A stretch of 64,000 nt of DNA from NCBI RefSeq assembly GCF_009834345.1, contig NZ_CP035042.1, positions 1,736,001-1,800,000 of the forward strand. The letters run 5' to 3'. The translations under genes were made by a program, and so were the position numbers. Within the stretch, counting starts at the first letter, position 1. Each line of letters starts with the position of its first letter. The notes beneath the pieces are model-generated. The model did not search any database, was not told where the DNA came from, and saw nothing but the letters and a program-made list of their open reading frames with translations. Positions 1-7,900 of this stretch are shown one piece after another. This stretch comes from Billgrantia tianxiuensis (GTDB taxonomy: Bacteria > Pseudomonadota > Gammaproteobacteria > Pseudomonadales > Halomonadaceae).

Positions 1-291
1 ATCATCGCGGTGATCGCCAAGGTCACCCCCGACGTGCCCAAGGTACCCAAGATCGAGCAGGTGATCTCCGCCGGCTGCGCCGCCCACGGCATCATGCTGG
101 CCGCTCATGCCCAAGGGCTAGGCGCCATGTGGCGCAGCGGCAAGTTCGCCTTCGACCCCACGGTACGCAAGGGGCTCGGGCTGGAGGAAGAGGACGAACT
201 GATCGCCTTCATCTACCTGGGGCAGCTCGGCGGACGCCACAAGCCCATCGCCGAGCATCGTATCAGCGACTTCGTCGAACGCTGGACCTGA
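1..291 (+). CDS. ydjA: Nitroreductase family protein, YdjA-like (3' part only)
   Basis: The reading frame is open from the first base, so the gene begins upstream of the window and only the last 96 residues are visible. The segment with 'SAGCAAHGIMLAAHAQGLGAMWRSG' character (split here: SAGCAAHGIML, then GLGAMWRSG) matches the C-terminal half of YdjA-type FMN nitroreductases, where an Ala-rich helix is followed by G-x-WRSG and a C-terminal 'IYLGQ' strand. Members are NAD(P)H-dependent flavoenzymes of the cytoplasm with poorly known natural substrates. The TGA is followed within 6 bases by the next start, so the two genes are probably co-transcribed. Confidence 0.75.
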   Translation: MIAVIAKVTPDVPKVPKIEQVISAGCAAHGIMLAAHAQGLGAMWRSGKFAFDPTVRKGLGLEEEDELIAFIYLGQLGGRHKPIAEHRISDFVERWT

Positions 292-296
292 ATGCC

Positions 297-800
297 ATGC
301 GAGAAGTCGGCGTCCCCCACCCGCGTCTGCCGCTGCCCGAACCCGGCCAGCGCGACGAGCCGCAGGCGTTTCACACTTGGCTGGCCGAGGCCATCCCCAT
401 GGTCGAGCACCTGGGCATTCGCGAGATGCGCTGGGAAGGGGAGAGCCTGGTGTGGGAGCTTGCCCTCGAGCCCAACCTCAACGACAAGGGCACCGGTTTC
501 GGCGGGGCGTTGACCGCCCAGACCACCCTGCTGGGCTGGTGCTGGGTCACCCTGTGGCTGCGCGAGCGTGGCTACGCTCGCGATGTCGTCGTGGCCGAGG
601 CCAGTCAGCGCTTCCTGGCGCCCGTCACCGGCGATTACCGCCTGACCTGCTCCGCGCAGAGTGAGCAGGGGCCTGCCACCTTGGTCGAGCGCTTGGCGAG
701 CCGTGGGCGTGGCCGGATCAGCCTGGTGCAGCAGCTCTGGTGTGGCGACACCCCATGCCTGGAAGCCCACGGAGACTACGCTGTGCTGCCCGCTGGCTGA
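297..800 (+). CDS. YiiD_C-type hotdog thioesterase domain protein
   Basis: A 167-residue protein. I chose the ATG at 297, 6 bases after the preceding stop, because upstream sequence in this frame overlaps the nitroreductase gene and has no family character. The run NDKGTGFGGALTAQTTLLGW followed by a 'PVTGDY' turn is typical of the thioesterase domain found at the C-terminus of E. coli YiiD (FabY) and in stand-alone proteins. The fold is a hotdog acyl-thioester hydrolase; the substrate cannot be told from sequence. It has no N-acetyltransferase domain, unlike full-length YiiD. Likely co-transcribed with the nitroreductase upstream. Confidence 0.7.
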   Translation: MREVGVPHPRLPLPEPGQRDEPQAFHTWLAEAIPMVEHLGIREMRWEGESLVWELALEPNLNDKGTGFGGALTAQTTLLGWCWVTLWLRERGYARDVVVAEASQRFLAPVTGDYRLTCSAQSEQGPATLVERLASRGRGRISLVQQLWCGDTPCLEAHGDYAVLPAG

Positions 801-824
801 ATGCGGCCAAGGCGAAAAACCGGC

Positions 825-853
825 TTGCAAACGCGCACTTAAGCCGTTAGACT
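825..853 (+). promoter_or_regulatory. Sigma-70 promoter of tRNA-Ser
   Basis: TTGCAA (825-830) and TAGACT (848-853) are separated by exactly 17 bases, followed by a GC-rich discriminator (GCGCC), a usual feature of stable-RNA promoters. Transcription would begin near 860, leaving a leader of about 47 bases before the mature tRNA. Confidence 0.7.
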
Positions 854-906
854 TTGCGCCGTTCTGACGCACATGGCGCAGCCAAAAGGCGTGAGGACCA
901 CAATGT

Positions 907-994
907 GGAGGGGTGTCCGAGTGGTCGAAGGAGCACGCCTGGAAAGTGTGTATGTCGAAAGGCATCGAGGGTTCGAATCCCTCCCCCTCCGCCA
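907..994 (+). tRNA. serX: tRNA-Ser (anticodon GGA)
   Basis: An 88-base cloverleaf with a 7-bp acceptor stem (GGAGGGG with CCCCTCC), discriminator G and an encoded CCA. The D-arm begins TGTCCGAGTGG and the T-arm is GAGGGTTCGAATCCCTC. The anticodon loop CTGGAAA gives GGA, reading UCC/UCU codons. The long variable arm (TATGTCGAAAGGCATC region) is the class II arm required for serine identity. No integrase or att-like duplication is visible beside it. Confidence 0.95.
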
Positions 995-1003
995 CAGATT
1001 CTG

Positions 1004-1032
1004 AAAAACCAGTCGCTTACGGCTGGTTTTTT
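1004..1032 (+). terminator. Rho-independent terminator of tRNA-Ser
   Basis: AAAAACCAG (1004-1012) pairs with CTGGTTTTT (1023-1031) around a 10-base loop and ends in a run of six T. It lies 9 bases after the tRNA CCA end. Confidence 0.85.
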
Positions 1033-1228
1033 CGTTACTCCTCATCCTGCCTATCATGCAGCCAATTAGTGGCCTGACTGGCGCGCCGGGTTTGCCATCG
1101 CTGCACGTCCTTGCTTGTGCCGTTGCGCTCCTTAGCCTTGCTTAGCCCTGTTTGGTCGGCACAGCCCGTCCCAGGGAAGAATTCGTCTGCAAAGCTTCGC
1201 GCGCCTGGTGTCGGTCTCCGCATCGCTA

Positions 1229-1289
1229 CGTAAGCTTTTTCCTACAAATTTTGTAGTGAATCTCTTACACGGCTCTTATCCTGGGTTAA
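1229..1289 (+). promoter_or_regulatory. Upstream activating region of small RNA 1: two GacA-type boxes plus conserved motif
   Basis: Box A is CGTAAG-N6-CCTACA (1229-1246). Box B is TGTAGT-N6-CTTACA (1252-1269). Both resemble the GacA/UvrY consensus TGTAAG-N6-CTTACA (10/12 and 10/12 positions). The 3' half-sites are 23 bp apart, about two helical turns. CTTATCCTGGGTTAA follows at 1275-1289. Box B is centred about 70 bases before the likely RNA start, the usual place for GacA activation. The same layout recurs in front of small RNA 2. Confidence 0.7.
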
Positions 1290-1330
1290 ATCAAAAACCG
1301 TCTCTCTGTGCCATGGTGCCTATATCGGGC

Positions 1331-1469
1331 TATGGATGGCCCTGCACGGAAGGCCGAGCGACGGAGCGCTCATACCCAGGGATGCTTGGGCAGGAGCCCA
1401 AGGTTGGTTATCCAAGGATGGGTGGAAAGAAGCGTCGATCAAAGCCCGGCCCCAGTGGTCGGGCTTTTC
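1331..1469 (+). ncRNA. CsrB/RsmZ-type regulatory small RNA, copy 1
   Basis: About 139 bases; the 5' end is estimated from TATATC at 1321-1326 as -10. It holds seven GGA motifs, several in perfect hairpin loops: GAGCG-ACGGAG-CGCTC (1356-1371), CTTGGGC-AGGA-GCCCAAG (1385-1402) and ATCCA-AGGA-TGGGT (1410-1423). This is the defining layout of RNAs that sequester CsrA/RsmA, which binds A(N)GGA in loops. It ends in a terminator AAAGCCCG/CGGGCTTT with a T run (1441-1469). No open frame here has protein-like features. Family membership is read from structure only; the regulated targets are unknown. Confidence 0.8.
1441..1469 (+). terminator. Terminator of small RNA 1
   Basis: AAAGCCCG (1441-1448) pairs with CGGGCTTT (1460-1467), followed by TT. 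It closes the GGA-rich RNA. Confidence 0.8.
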
Positions 1470-1825
1470 TCGTAGTAGGGGCGGTTCGCTCCGTGGCGGG
1501 GTGGCCCGCTGCACGTCAGCCCTTGTCGTTTCGATCGACTCGAGACGGTAATGCCCGATGCGAGAGATGCTAGGTCACGCGTTCTCTTGCGGGTTCGCCA
1601 AAATATCGCGTCTCATCGCACCTGACCCGGCCGCTGGTTGGGGTCTCTGTTTGTTCCCACCTTGCTCTTTTAGTCCCACCTTGCTTTAGGCCGACCGACT
1701 GCAAGCATTGCTTCGGTGCCGCTCCGCCACAGCACCGAGGCAAGGAAAGAGCGCTGAGCGCCTCGTGACCCGTCTAGGGAAGGCTGGCTGGATGCCTGGC
1801 GCAGTGGCACAGGATCTCCTCTCGG
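1470..1825. other. Spacer between the two small RNAs, no gene seen
   Basis: I find no open frame with a ribosome-binding site or family character. The one notable item is a direct repeat: TCCCACCTTGCTCTTTTAG (1655-1673) followed at once by TCCCACCTTGCTTTAG (1674-1689). Its meaning is unknown. Confidence 0.5.
1655..1689. repeat. Short adjacent direct repeat
   Basis: Two abutting copies of TCCCACCTTGCT...TTTTAG/TTTAG. Possibly replication slippage; no function inferred. Confidence 0.5.
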
Positions 1826-1888
1826 TGTAGGAATATTTCCTACATGGCTTGTCAGTTATTTCCTACAAGGAAGCTTATCTCAGGTTAA
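1826..1888 (+). promoter_or_regulatory. Upstream activating region of small RNA 2: two GacA-type boxes plus conserved motif
   Basis: The first box is a perfect palindrome TGTAGGAA-TAT-TTCCTACA (1826-1844). The second is TGTCAG-N6-CCTACA (1850-1867). Their 3' half-sites (1839 and 1862) are 23 bp apart, the same spacing as in front of copy 1. CTTATCTCAGGTTAA follows at 1874-1888 and matches the copy 1 motif at 12 of 15 positions. Repeated spacing in two otherwise diverged regions supports a functional GacA-controlled promoter. Confidence 0.7.
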
Positions 1889-1920
1889 CGGTGTTTTGCC
1901 GAAAGGGTGCCATGCTGATC

Positions 1921-2056
1921 TCAAGAGCAAGGATGCTCCTGCAAGGATAGCCGAGTCAGGATGACTCATATTCCAGGGAGGTTCGGTCAGGATGACCGAA
2001 TAGGATGCAAGGAAGCGAGGGTTCGGCCCGGCCGCAAGGCCGGGCTCCTTCGTTTC
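1921..2056 (+). ncRNA. CsrB/RsmZ-type regulatory small RNA, copy 2
   Basis: About 135 bases with seven GGA motifs. Perfect hairpins present them in loops: GAGCA-AGGA-TGCTC (1925-1938), GAGTCA-GGA-TGACTC (1953-1967) and TTCGGTCA-GGA-TGACCGAA (1982-2000). Further sites are AAGGATAG, AGGGAGG, TAGGATG and AAGGAAG. The RNA ends in a strong GC hairpin with a GCAA tetraloop and T-rich tail (2026-2056). Its hairpins differ in sequence from copy 1 while keeping the GGA-in-loop design, so this is a paralogous or convergent partner rather than a recent duplication. The 5' end is an estimate. Confidence 0.85.
2026..2056 (+). terminator. Terminator of small RNA 2
   Basis: GCCCGGCC (2026-2033), GCAA loop, GGCCGGGC (2038-2045), then TCCTTCGTTT. 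An eight-pair GC stem with a stable GNRA loop. Confidence 0.8.
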
Positions 2057-2392
2057 GTCGCCATGCTATTTCATTGAGTTCGACCCTTTCAGGCATAGTG
2101 CGGCTGGCAGTTTCGGTCGCATTCAAGCCTTGATGCGGGCTAACCCCGTTCGGGCAAGTCTTGATGAGCGAATGCTGCGAGTGGGTGAGATGAATCGATT
2201 CACTCTGGCGTAAAATGGCCGTACGACGCTCCAAACTCCAAAAAGCCGCCACCTTGAGGCGAATTCTTTCCTTTTGCTTTTTCGCCATAAGAGTGATTAT
2301 GGAGAGTCGGCTGCCATGGGAGTGAAGGGGCGGCGCCGCTAGTAGATGAGACCAAGTGTGGATCGCTTGCGATCGGCTATTTTAGAAATATC
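2057..2392. other. Intergenic region, no gene seen
   Basis: Between small RNA 2 and the promoter of the GGDEF-EAL gene. A 110-codon minus-strand frame crosses part of this region and runs back over the small RNA terminator, but it has no recognisable family character and I take it as chance. Confidence 0.5.
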
Positions 2393-2401
2393 TGCTATAA
2401 C
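2393..2401 (+). promoter_or_regulatory. Extended -10 promoter of the GGDEF-EAL gene
   Basis: TGCTATAAC is a TGn extended -10 element. It lies 28 bases before the ATG at 2430 and inside the longer frame that opens at 2346, which argues that translation starts at 2430. No convincing -35 is present, as is common with extended -10 promoters. Confidence 0.5.
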
Positions 2402-2429
2402 TCAGCGTATCCTTTCGACAGGTGACGGG

Positions 2430-4340
2430 ATGTCCAATTCTGACTGGCTGGCCAAGGCTCGCCGATCCGCGTTTGCCGGGTTATGGGCGAGCCTGCCGGC
2501 GAGCGCGTTCGCCACCGCAGAAGGCGGAGCCCTTACGCCAGCCCTGGGCTGGGGTATGGCGGCATTGGTCGTGGTGCCGGTGCTGGCCATGGCGGGATTG
2601 ACCTACCGTCGCCGGCGGGCCGGTGAAGTCGACCGGCTGCGGGCCCAAAACATGGAACTGACCTCCATCCTCGACAGTATCGACGCCTGTGTCTACGTCA
2701 AGGCGCGCGACTTCCGTTACCAATACGTCAACCGCAGGGCCTGCGATCTCTTGGGTCTGCCTGCCGAATCGATCTTGGGCAAGAGCGACCGGGACATCTT
2801 CGATGCCGGTACGGCGGCGGACCTGCACTTCAACGACCGGCGGGTTTTCGAGCAGGGTGAGAAGGTCGTGGTCGAGGAGGGGTATGTACAGGGCAGGGAG
2901 GGGAATGTCTTCACCTTCCTGTCGATCAAGCTGCCGCTGCGTGATCCGGATGGCTCGATTCGAGCCCTATGCGGCATTTCCACTGACGTTACCGAATACC
3001 GTGATATCCAGGAAAGCAAGCATCGGTTGACCTTCTACGATTCGTTGACGGGGCTGCCCAATCGCCGCCTGTTGCTCGATCGCTTGGAAATGGTGGTCAA
3101 GGTCAGTCGTCGCAGCGAGCGCTACGCCGCCCTGCTGTCCATCGACCTGGACGACTTCAAGGTGGTCAACGAGACCCAGGGGCTGCAGCGTGGCGACCGC
3201 TTCCTGCGCCAGGTGGCGCAGAGGCTCCAGGAAGTGGTGCGCGAGAGCGACACCCTGGCGCGGCTGGGAGCCGACGAGTTCATGCTGCTGATCCATGACC
3301 TCGGGCTGGACGTGGAACAGGCTGCCCACGCCGCCGAGCGTGTGGCCGACAAGCTATTGGGGCAGATCGTCCAGGCCCAGACGGACGGCGACCTGGTGCC
3401 TACCTTGCCCATTTCCGCGAGTATCGGCATCACCCTGTTCGCTAACGGCCAGGCCAACGTCGACAGCGCCATGCGCCAGGCGGACATCGCCCTGCAGCAG
3501 GCCAAGGCCGCTGGCGGCAATACCGTGCGCTTCTTCAATGCCGGCATGCAGGCCGATGTGATGGAGCGGGTGCATCTCGAGGCCGATCTCCACCAGGCAT
3601 TGGCGCGTGACGAGCTGCGCTTGCACTATCAGGTGCAGGTGGACAGCCGCGCGAGGGTGACCGGCGTCGAGGCGCTGGTACGCTGGCAGCATCCCCAGCG
3701 CGGGCTGGTGCCGCCCGGCCTTTTCATTCCCCTGGCCGAGAAGAACCGGCTCATACTGCCGATCGGCTACTGGGTGCTCGAGACCGCTTGTCGCCAGTTG
3801 GCGAAATGGGCCCAGGAGCACGGCAAGGAGGCGTTGACGATCTCGGTCAACGTCAGTTCGGTCCAGTTCCATCAGCCCGATTTCGTCGCACGCGTGCAGC
3901 AGGCCCTGGAAGAGACCGGTGCCAATCCGGGGCGGTTGGTGCTGGAAGTGACCGAGAGCCTGTTGATGGAGGAACCCGAGCGGGTGCGCAACATCATGCT
4001 GCGCCTGAGCAAACTCGGCATCCGCTTCGCCCTGGACGACTTCGGCACCGGCTATTCTTCGCTCAACTACCTGAAGCGACTGCCGTTGGATGAGCTCAAG
4101 ATCGACAAGTCGTTCGTCGATGGCGTGCTCGATGATCCGGTCGATGCCGCCATCGTCACCACCACCATCACGCTGGCGAACAGTCTTGGGTTGGAGGTCA
4201 CGGCAGAGGGAGTCGAGACGGAAGCACAGCACCGCTGGCTGTTGGAGCATGGCTGCCAGGCGTTCCAGGGCTACCTGTTCGGGCGCCCGTTGGCCATGGA
4301 AGAGCTGGGGCTGGACGAAACGGATACCATTCTCTCCTGA
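2430..4340 (+). CDS. Membrane PAS-GGDEF-EAL protein (cyclic-di-GMP turnover)
   Basis: A 636-residue protein. I start at 2430 because AGGTGA precedes it by 4 bases and an extended -10 lies just upstream; the in-frame ATG at 2346 has no such site. Order: a hydrophobic segment at about 15-30, a membrane helix at about 36-57, a PAS domain at about 70-190, GGDEF at about 200-365 and EAL at about 385-620. The cyclase signature is GADEF (about residue 280) instead of GG(D/E)EF, so cyclase activity may be weak or absent. The EAL domain keeps EALVRW, the DDFGTGYSS loop and the LKIDKSFV segment, so c-di-GMP phosphodiesterase is the likelier activity. A single gene next to the Rsm-type RNAs. Confidence 0.9.
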   Translation: MSNSDWLAKARRSAFAGLWASLPASAFATAEGGALTPALGWGMAALVVVPVLAMAGLTYRRRRAGEVDRLRAQNMELTSILDSIDACVYVKARDFRYQYVNRRACDLLGLPAESILGKSDRDIFDAGTAADLHFNDRRVFEQGEKVVVEEGYVQGREGNVFTFLSIKLPLRDPDGSIRALCGISTDVTEYRDIQESKHRLTFYDSLTGLPNRRLLLDRLEMVVKVSRRSERYAALLSIDLDDFKVVNETQGLQRGDRFLRQVAQRLQEVVRESDTLARLGADEFMLLIHDLGLDVEQAAHAAERVADKLLGQIVQAQTDGDLVPTLPISASIGITLFANGQANVDSAMRQADIALQQAKAAGGNTVRFFNAGMQADVMERVHLEADLHQALARDELRLHYQVQVDSRARVTGVEALVRWQHPQRGLVPPGLFIPLAEKNRLILPIGYWVLETACRQLAKWAQEHGKEALTISVNVSSVQFHQPDFVARVQQALEETGANPGRLVLEVTESLLMEEPERVRNIMLRLSKLGIRFALDDFGTGYSSLNYLKRLPLDELKIDKSFVDGVLDDPVDAAIVTTTITLANSLGLEVTAEGVETEAQHRWLLEHGCQAFQGYLFGRPLAMEELGLDETDTILS

Positions 4341-4454
4341 TTCCGTGGGGCTCGTGTCGCGTTCGACGCCGCTGCTGAGGTAAGCTGAACGAATCGTGTC
4401 GCGGGAAAGGAGTGCCCCTTCCTGCCATATCTATCCAAAAAAACGGAGAACTGC

Positions 4455-4880
4455 ATGCCTTTCCGACCCTTGCTTGCCGCTGCCGTGCTGGCGCTTCCGC
4501 TGTCGGCCCTGGCCGAAACGCCCAACATCGTGCCTGGCCAGTGGCAGTTCACCAGCACCACCTCGGTCAGGGGTGACGTGCCGATTCCCGATCAGACGGA
4601 AAGCCATCAGGAGTGCATCGTGCAGGGCGACCTCGACGATGCCGACTTCCAGTTCCTCGAAGTGGAGGAGGGCTGCGAGCTGCTGGAGCACAATGTCTCC
4701 GCCGATGGCATCGACTATCGCATGGTCTGCCACGCCGAGGGTGGCGAGGCCAATATCGACGGTCGCATGGCCTTCCTGGGTGAAAGTGTCGAAGGCAACG
4801 TGAGCATCGATACCGAATCGCCGATGGGCCAGATGCAACTGGAAACCACCATCGAGGGTGAGCGGCTCGGCGACTGCTGA
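4455..4880 (+). CDS. DUF3617 family secreted protein
   Basis: A 141-residue protein with a clear signal peptide (hydrophobic LLAAAVLALPLSALA, cleavage after ALA). The mature part starts near PNIVPGQWQFTSTTSV, the 'G-x-W-x-x-T' opening of DUF3617, and has conserved Cys pairs (QECIVQGD, GCELLEH, MVCHAEG, GDC at the end). Family function is unknown; it is periplasmic. A CGGAGAA ribosome-binding site lies 8 bases before the ATG. It stands alone and ends at a bidirectional terminator shared with the efflux operon. Confidence 0.8.
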   Translation: MPFRPLLAAAVLALPLSALAETPNIVPGQWQFTSTTSVRGDVPIPDQTESHQECIVQGDLDDADFQFLEVEEGCELLEHNVSADGIDYRMVCHAEGGEANIDGRMAFLGESVEGNVSIDTESPMGQMQLETTIEGERLGDC

Positions 4881-4886
4881 TAGCTT

Positions 4887-4936
4887 CCCCCACAACGACA
4901 CAGGCCACCCAAGGGTGGCCTGTGTCGTTGTGGGGG
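4887..4936. terminator. Bidirectional hairpin between DUF3617 gene and RND operon
   Basis: A perfect 24-bp inverted repeat (4887-4910 with 4913-4936) around AA, beginning CCCCCACAACGAC and reading the same on the other strand. It separates two convergent genes and can terminate both. Confidence 0.8.
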
Positions 4937-4959
4937 GATAAGGGGCGCCCACGCCGCAC

Positions 4960-7900
4960 TCAGTAGTGATCGGCGGGCGCCTCGGCCATCTCCGTTTCCA
5001 GGCGACGCCTCACCTCGCCGGGCGAGCCGGTGCGGCGGGCCAGGAGGTCGTAGGCCACCGGCACCACGAACAGCGTGAAGAACGTGGCGGCGGCAACCCC
5101 GGCCATGATCACGGTGCCGATCACCATGCGCGCCTCGGAACCCGCGCCGGTGGAGACGATCAGCGGGATGGAGCCGGCCATGGTGGTGACCGCCGTCATC
5201 AGGATGGGGCGCAGGCGGGTCACCGAAGCCTCGAGCAGGGCGTCGCGGAAGGCCAGGCCCTGGTCGCGTAGCTGGTTGGCGAACTCCACGATCAGAATGC
5301 CGTTCTTGGCCGCCAGTCCGATCAGCATGACCAGGCCCACCTGGCTATAGATGTTGAGCGACTGGCCGGTGAGCAGCAGGCCGAGCAGGGCGCCGCTCAT
5401 GGCCAGGGGCACGGTGAGCATGATCACGAACGGATGCACGAAGCTCTCGAACTGCGCCGCCAGCACCAGGAACACCACCAGCGCGCCCAGCACTAGCAGG
5501 AAGGTGGTGGCACCGCTGGCTTCGCGGTAGTCCCGCGAGGGGCCGGCCACGTTGGTCTGGGCTTCAGGCGGAAGGATGTCGGCGGCCGTTTGCTCCAGGT
5601 ATTCGAGGGCTTCGCCGAGTGGATAACCGTCCACCAGGTTGGCCTCGATGGTGATGGAGCGGATTCGGTTGAAGCGGTTGAGCGTACTGGCGCCGGCGAA
5701 ATCGGTCAGCGTCACCAGGCTGGCCAGCGGGATCAGCTCGCCCGAACGGGCCGAACGCACCTGAATGTTGTCCAGTGCGCGCGGGCTGTTCTGCCGGGCC
5801 CGGTCGCCTTCGACGATGACGTCGTACTCCTCGCCGTCGTCCACGTAGCGGGTCACGTTGCGCCCGCCCAGCAGCACCTCGAGCGTACGTCCGATCTCGG
5901 TGACGGTGACGCCAAGGGAGGCCGCGCGCTCGTAGTCGATGTCCACGCGCAGCTGCGGCTGGGTTTCGCGGTAATCGCTTTCCAGGCCCGCCAGGCGCGG
6001 GTTGTGCTCGCGAATGTGATCGAGCATCAGGTCGCGCCATTCGGCCAACTGCTCGTAGGTGCCGCCGCCGAGCACGAACTGCACGGGCTTGCGAATGCGC
6101 TGGCCGAAGCCCTGGCGCATCACTGGGCTGGCCTGCACGCCGGGCAGGTCAGCCAGGCGTCCGCGCACGTCATCCATGATCTCCCAGGCGCTGCGGCGTG
6201 TGCCCCAGTCGGCCATGTTGATGATGGCGAAGCCGCCGTTGAAGTTCTCGATGTTGCCGAACCCCCGTGGGGCGCGGATCACCACCCGGTCCAGCTCGCC
6301 CGAGTCCACCAGTGGCTGCAGGCGCAGCTCGATCTCGTCCATGTAGTCCATCATGTAGTCGAAGGTGGCGCCCTCGGGGCCGCTGACCAGGATGATGAAG
6401 TTGCCGCGATCCTCCTGCGGGGTGTATTCGTTGGGCAGCCGGTCGGCCATCCAGGCGGTCGCGGCGATCAGCCCGATGAAGACGGCCAGCACCGCCAGGC
6501 GAGCCTTGAGCACCGCCTCCAGCAGCGTGCGGTAGATGCGCTGCGACAGTTCAAGCAGCCACTGGACGGCGCGCGCCGCAGCGCTGTCGCCCATGCTGGG
6601 CTTTAGGATCTTCGACGCCATCATGGGCGTGAGGGTGAGTGCCAATAGGCTGGAGATGGCGACCGCCGCCGCCATGGTCAGGGCGAACTCGGAGAACAGG
6701 CGGCCCACGTTGCCCTGCAGGAAACTCAACGGCACGAATACCGCGATCAGCACCAGGGTGGTGGCGATGACGGCAAAGGCGATCTGGCGGGTGCCGCGAA
6801 ACGCCGCCACCAGCGGGGTCTCGCCATAGTCGTGCATGCGCCGGTTGATGTTCTCGAGCACCACGATGGCGTCGTCGACGATCAAGCCAATCGCCAGGAC
6901 CAGGGCCAGCAGCGTGAGCAGGTTGATCGAGAAGCCCATCACGGCCAGCGCGATGAACGAGCCGATGATGGCGATGGGGACGGTGACCGCGGGCACCAGC
7001 GTGGTGCGCACGTTGCCGAGGAACATGAAGATCACCACCACCACCAGGCCCATGGCGATGAACAGCGTGATCACCACCTGCTCGATGGCGCCGGCGACGA
7101 ACACCGAGGCATCGAAGTTGAGGCTCAGCTCCATGCCCTCGGGCAGGGTCGCCTGCAGCCGCTCCATCTCCGCCTGGACCCCCTGGGACAGCTCCAGCAC
7201 GTTGGCGGTGGACTGCATCATCAGGCCGAGCCCCACCATGGGCACGCCGTTGGCGCGGAAGATCGAGCGATCGTCCACCGAGCCGACCTCGACCCGGGCA
7301 ACGTCGCCCAGGCGGATCAGGTAGCCGTCGCTGCCCTGGCCGATGGCCAGGCGCTGGAAGTCCGCCGCCGCAGCGAAGGCGCGCGGCAGGCGCACGATGA
7401 ACTGGCGCTCGCGGGACTCCAGCGAGCCGGCGGGCAGCTCGACGTTCTCCGCGCGCAGTGCATTCTCCACGTCGCCGACGGTGAGGTTGCGTGCCGCCAG
7501 GGCGTTGCGGTCGATCCATACGCGCATGGCATAGTCGCGTCCGCCGCCCACGCGTACCCGGGCCACGCCGGGCTGCACGGAGAGACGATCGACCAGGTAG
7601 CGGTTTGCATAGTCGGTCAGCTCCGGCATCGAATAGCCCTCGCCGGAGAGGCTCAGCCACACCACGACTTCCTCGCTGGAATCGGCCTTCTGCACTTCGG
7701 GCGGATCGGCGTCGTCGGGCAGGTTGCGCTGGGCGCCGGAGATGCGGTCGCGCACGTCGTTGGCCGCCGCGTCGATATCCATGGCGAGATTGAACTCGAT
7801 ATCGATCCGCGAGCGGCCGTCCTCGCTCGAGGAGGTCACCACCTCGATCCCCTCGATCCCGGCAATGCGATCTTCCAGCACCTGGGTGATGCGCGATTCG

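Noticed and set aside
1208..1573. Open frames across small RNA 1 (plus and minus)
   Set aside because: They span the GacA boxes, GGA hairpins and terminator, with no protein-family character or ribosome-binding site.
1956..2288. Minus-strand 110-codon frame over small RNA 2
   Set aside because: It overlaps the RNA terminator and GGA hairpins, and I see no domain.
907..2345. tRNA-Ser as an integration site for a genomic island
   Set aside because: No integrase, no second att-like copy of the tRNA 3' end and no composition break were seen nearby.
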